DNA of 64,000 bases from Bacteroidales bacterium. GTDB taxonomy: Bacteria > Bacteroidota > Bacteroidia > Bacteroidales > F082. The notes beneath the pieces were generated by a model that ran no database searches, was not told the origin of the DNA, and saw only the letters and a program-made list of their open reading frames with translations. The translations under genes and the position numbers were made by a program. Shown in pieces: positions 62,220 through 64,000 of this stretch (within the stretch, counting starts at the first letter, position 1; each line of letters begins with the position of its first letter). The stretch covers positions 62,001 through 126,000 of the forward strand of contig JAEEQP010000002.1 in assembly GCA_016285355.1 (NCBI GenBank), given 5' to 3'.

Positions 62220-62436
62220 GTTGTTCCCAAATGAGAAGCCAGTTGGGTTGAATATGGCATTCCCATTGGCCTTTGCGGTCGCCATGAAGTTGGTGTGGAA
62301 GGTATTCTTTTGGCAGTTTTCCATCCACCGACAGGATTCTGATGGCTTCTCGAATGAGTTCCATGTCATAACCCCGCTTTTTGCAAAGCCGCATATCGCG
62401 TTTAAACTCGCCCGTAAACTTGATGCTGTACATAGG

Positions 62437-62670
62437 CTATCCGAAAATCTGTTTAAACAAATCATCTACGTCTTTTGCCTCATATACTCGTCCTTCATCA
62501 AGGTCTTTCAAGGATCGTTCGTAGGCCGTCATTCTTTTGCGCCGAGGTCTTGATACCTTTCCAACCCCACGTAACATGCTGATGGCCTTTTTGATGTCGT
62601 TGATAAGCGACATGTCCTTGATGTCGACTATCAATTGCCCCTCGGCAGGAATGTTTGCAGTGTTTGCCAT
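62437..62670 (-). CDS. antitoxin of the YafQ-type pair
   Basis: 77 residues from the ATG at 62670 (MANTANIPAEGQLIVDIKDM...). The middle is basic (GVGKVSRPRRKRMTAYERSLKD) and the C terminus acidic (DEGRVYEAKDVDDLFKQIFG), as in the small Bacteroidota antitoxins paired with YafQ or RelE toxins. It ends 3 bases before the toxin ATG. The -7 box is at 62700-62707. With the toxin's C terminus lost, the antitoxin may persist only as a regulator or be in decay. Confidence 0.75.
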   Translation of the reverse strand: MANTANIPAEGQLIVDIKDMSLINDIKKAISMLRGVGKVSRPRRKRMTAYERSLKDLDEGRVYEAKDVDDLFKQIFG

Positions 62671-62699
62671 GATACCTGTTTTTTGTGGTTTTACGGCTG

Positions 62700-62768
62700 C
62701 AAAAATAATCAAACTATCGGAATTTTGCCGCAAAACATGTTCCAATTTCGCTTTTTTTTCTACTTTTG
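62700..62768. promoter_or_regulatory. divergent promoters: antitoxin (minus) and secreted-protein leader (plus)
   Basis: Minus-strand TATTTTTG is the complement of 62700-62707; plus-strand TACTTTTG is 62761-62768. The 53 bases between them hold both upstream regions. Confidence 0.6.
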
Positions 62769-62914
62769 CAGCTTCAAATCAATGCCAATTTTTATGCTAA
62801 ACACTTGTAAATTATTGATTATCAATGTAATTGGGGGGGGCAAATCTTCGTTCCATGCTTTCCCATACCCTTAGTCCAAGGCAGGACGAAGTGGCTTGCC
62901 TTGGATTTTTTTTT
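62769..62914 (+). ncRNA. leader RNA with internal terminator, possible attenuator
   Basis: From the promoter at 62761 the transcript first meets an AT-rich stretch, then eight G residues (62833-62840), then CTTCGTTCC (62846-62854) and a strong terminator (62876-62914). CTTCGTTCC can pair with GGACGAAG (62884-62891), which lies inside the terminator loop, giving a pseudoknot or a competing fold. No other promoter is obvious before the ATG at 63024, so the secreted-protein operon may depend on read-through. It could equally be a free small RNA. Confidence 0.5.
62876..62914 (+). terminator. intrinsic terminator in the leader
   Basis: CCAAGGCA and TGCCTTGG pair around a 13-base loop, followed by A and nine T residues on the plus strand. 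Confidence 0.85.
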
Positions 62915-62919
62915 GTGCC

Positions 62920-63020
62920 TGTCATTGCGAGCGGAGCGGCGCAAGGCGGGTCTTCGGAATCCTTGAATCTTAAATCTTTAAATCTTTAAATCATTAAATC
63001 ATAAATCCATAAATTACAAC
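62920..63020. repeat. dispersed-repeat fragment and AT-rich tandem motif before the secreted-protein operon
   Basis: GTCATTGCGAGCGGAGCGG (62921-62939) looks like a common dispersed intergenic repeat. It is followed by repeated AAATC(T/A)TTAAATC units from about 62965 to 63010, which form the leader of the 63024 gene. No -7 box is seen here. Confidence 0.5.
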
Positions 63021-63023
63021 AAA

Positions 63024-63314
63024 ATGACCAAAAAGAAATCCCTGAAAGCCATAGCGCTTTCGCTCGGGCTGGCGGCCTTGATGGCGCCTGCCACCCCACT
63101 GAACGCCCAGAGCAGGCCCAGCGGCTTGTTCGGCAGCGACCCGCAAACCAACGACAACAGCCCCAAAGGCTTGATGAACCCAAACCGCAGCGGCGTGAGC
63201 TTCGGGTTCAGCAACGACAACTTCCAGCCCGCTCCCCTCGGCAGCGGCCTTGTCCTGCTGATTGGCGCCGGCCTCGGCTATGTGGCACTCAAAAAGAAGG
63301 AGGACGAACAATGA
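63024..63314 (+). CDS. small secreted protein with PLGSG-type C-terminal membrane anchor (second copy)
   Basis: 96 residues. A signal peptide (about 1-28: KKKSLKAIALSLGLAALMAPATPLNAQ) is followed by RPSGLFGSDPQTNDNSPKG and a C terminus made of APLGSG, a hydrophobic stretch (LVLLIGAGLGYVAL) and the tail KKKEDEQ. The GLFG motif and the PLGSG tail both match the 136-residue protein at 18494. Its stop codon overlaps the start of the fimbrillin-like lipoprotein gene (ATGA at 63311-63314), so the two are translated together and may form one surface structure; that last point is inference. Confidence 0.82.
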   Translation: MTKKKSLKAIALSLGLAALMAPATPLNAQSRPSGLFGSDPQTNDNSPKGLMNPNRSGVSFGFSNDNFQPAPLGSGLVLLIGAGLGYVALKKKEDEQ

Positions 63315-64000
63315 AAAGACTTGGAATGATTGTGATGGCCGGCCTTTTGGTGCTGGGCCTCGCACAGTGCAAGAAAGAACAAACCAACAACACCCAAAGC
63401 GAGGGCAACGTTGTGAGGATTACGCTGAACGTTGGCCCTTCGACAGGCTCAGGGACCAACAACGGCTCAAGGGTGAATGTGGATCCGGATGCTATGGAGC
63501 AAGTCACTTTTGCAAACGGCGACCAGATTGTGGTGGCCAGCAACGGCGCAGTGGTCGGCACGCTGACCCGCGAAGAAGGGGTTTTCGGTGGCGAAATCAC
63601 CAACCCCACGGAAGGCCAACCGCTCTATTTCTACTTCCTTGGCAACAAGCAAGGAACGGTTGCCAACGGCACCGCCGAATTGACCGTGAACATCAGCGAC
63701 CAAACGACAGAGGCTGGCTTGCCCGTGATTTCGATGGGACCATCCACGGTGAATTATTCCACTGCTGAGACCAACTACACCTCTAGTCTCCACAACAAGT
63801 GCTCGCTGATGAAGTTCAACGTGACCACGCCTTCCACGGCTGCCATCTGCATCACGGGGATGAACAACACCGTGACGGTTGACTTCAGCAACCCGACCGA
63901 CGAAGGCTTCACCTACGGCAAGGACGGCGACGGACTGATCACGATGCCCGGCGTGACTTCGGAAAACACCACGACCTGGGCCATCGTGCTTCCGCAAGAC
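63311..64000 (+). CDS. fimbrillin-like lipoprotein, 3' end cut by window edge
   Basis: 230 residues are visible, open to the window edge. The signal peptide MKRLGMIVMAGLLVLGLAQC ends in lipobox LAQC. The mature part has the early strand NVVRITLNVG, an EQVTFANGDQIVVASNGAVVGTLTREEG segment, and a second domain starting SSLHNKCSLMKFNVTTPS, as in fimbrillin/Mfa-type and FimA-like Bacteroidales proteins that assemble into pili after surface cleavage. A dispersed repeat at 63434-63457 encodes GPSTGSGT after the first strand. It is coupled to the PLGSG protein gene by a four-base overlap. Confidence 0.8.
   Translation, partial: MKRLGMIVMAGLLVLGLAQCKKEQTNNTQSEGNVVRITLNVGPSTGSGTNNGSRVNVDPDAMEQVTFANGDQIVVASNGAVVGTLTREEGVFGGEITNPTEGQPLYFYFLGNKQGTVANGTAELTVNISDQTTEAGLPVISMGPSTVNYSTAETNYTSSLHNKCSLMKFNVTTPSTAAICITGMNNTVTVDFSNPTDEGFTYGKDGDGLITMPGVTSENTTTWAIVLPQD
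63434..63457. repeat. TGTCGAAGGG-type repeat inside the fimbrillin-like gene
   Basis: CCCTTCGACAGGCTCAGGG within the coding strand, read in frame as GPSTGSGT. The orientation relative to the gene is the same as in the minus-strand genes at 14416 and 43121. Confidence 0.8.

Larger units (their letters stand above)
62074..62433 (-). pseudogene. YafQ-type toxin with displaced C terminus
   Basis: The frame codes for 119 residues. Residues 1-70 match YafQ-family mRNA interferases (MYSIKFTGEFKRDMRLCKKRGYDMELI ... LPHQLHGDRKGQWECHIQPNWLLIWEQ). Normal relatives continue with strands carrying the catalytic His near ...RTGTHSDLF; here the frame instead runs into a hairpin (62171-62219) and a GTAGAGACG palindrome (62130-62157), giving an unrelated tail (QNHPTLPRFSRNFRVV...). 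The frame finally overlaps the end of the convergent secreted-protein gene. The toxin is therefore probably inactive. The antitoxin gene is intact 3 bases upstream. Confidence 0.7.

Noticed and set aside
62833..62840. Run of eight G residues as a phase-variation switch
   Set aside because: It lies in the leader and not in a reading frame or between promoter elements, and a single sequence cannot show length variation.
1..64000. tRNA or rRNA genes, integrases, transposases
   Set aside because: None was recognised by eye on either strand; a tRNA scan would be needed to exclude a missed tRNA.

Overview
The window looks like chromosome of a gut- or mouth-type Bacteroidota, most likely order Bacteroidales. 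The evidence is: gingipain-type C25 peptidases and very large surface proteins ending in type IX secretion (T9SS) sorting domains; a fimbrillin-like lipoprotein; and promoters of the phylum's TAnnTTTG type in front of almost every transcription unit, with little sign of Shine-Dalgarno sequences. No tRNA, rRNA, CRISPR array, integrase or transposase was seen. Coordinates 1 to about 31,660 are coded almost entirely on the minus strand.

Layout. 1-10,000: housekeeping and accessory genes (amidohydrolase lipoprotein, carbonic anhydrase, Fic protein, DEDDh exonuclease, MsbA-type ABC exporter, purB, a ParE-type toxin-antitoxin pair with a coupled lipoprotein, fba). 10,078-31,657: an exported-protein block with three paralogous C25 peptidases, a small secreted protein with a PLGSG C-terminal anchor, and a ~2,560-residue GLUG/LRR adhesin; between the adhesin and the third peptidase lies a ~850-base non-coding stretch holding a strong candidate small RNA. 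31,789-34,567: a zinc-ribbon membrane protein, a lipoprotein and an AAA ATPase/DUF4143 protein. 34,733-47,557: two more adhesins (one carrying a glycoside hydrolase family 2 catalytic module) flanking a UbiB-family kinase. 47,701-55,688: S41 peptidase, outer-membrane barrel, pruA, lipoprotein, a GWDG-type protein with a 54-residue partner, an AAA ATPase/DUF234 protein, and an NlpC/P60 peptidase. 55,832-64,000: 7TM-HD phosphohydrolase, WbqC-like protein, secreted thioredoxin, a duplicated-domain secreted protein, a decayed YafQ toxin-antitoxin pair, and a secreted-protein/fimbrillin operon that runs off the end.

How it fits together. The C25 peptidases and the three adhesins would all leave the cell by the T9SS, whose machinery is not encoded here. 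The three adhesins share one C-terminal module of about 400 residues and differ in their passengers. Three lone regulatory genes (Fic, AAA/DUF4143, AAA/DUF234) each have their own array of iterated or inverted repeats over or upstream of the promoter. Two families of dispersed palindromic repeats have entered secreted-protein genes in frame and now encode short linker peptides.

Best leads for something new: (1) a promoter-to-terminator RNA at 27,222-27,386 made of two tandem, covarying structural modules; (2) a leader with a terminator hairpin at 62,769-62,914 ahead of a secreted-protein operon; (3) the private operator arrays of the Fic and ATPase genes; (4) in-frame repeat insertions; (5) the PLGSG-membrane-basic C-terminal signal. 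All functional calls are from reading the sequence only; no database search was run.
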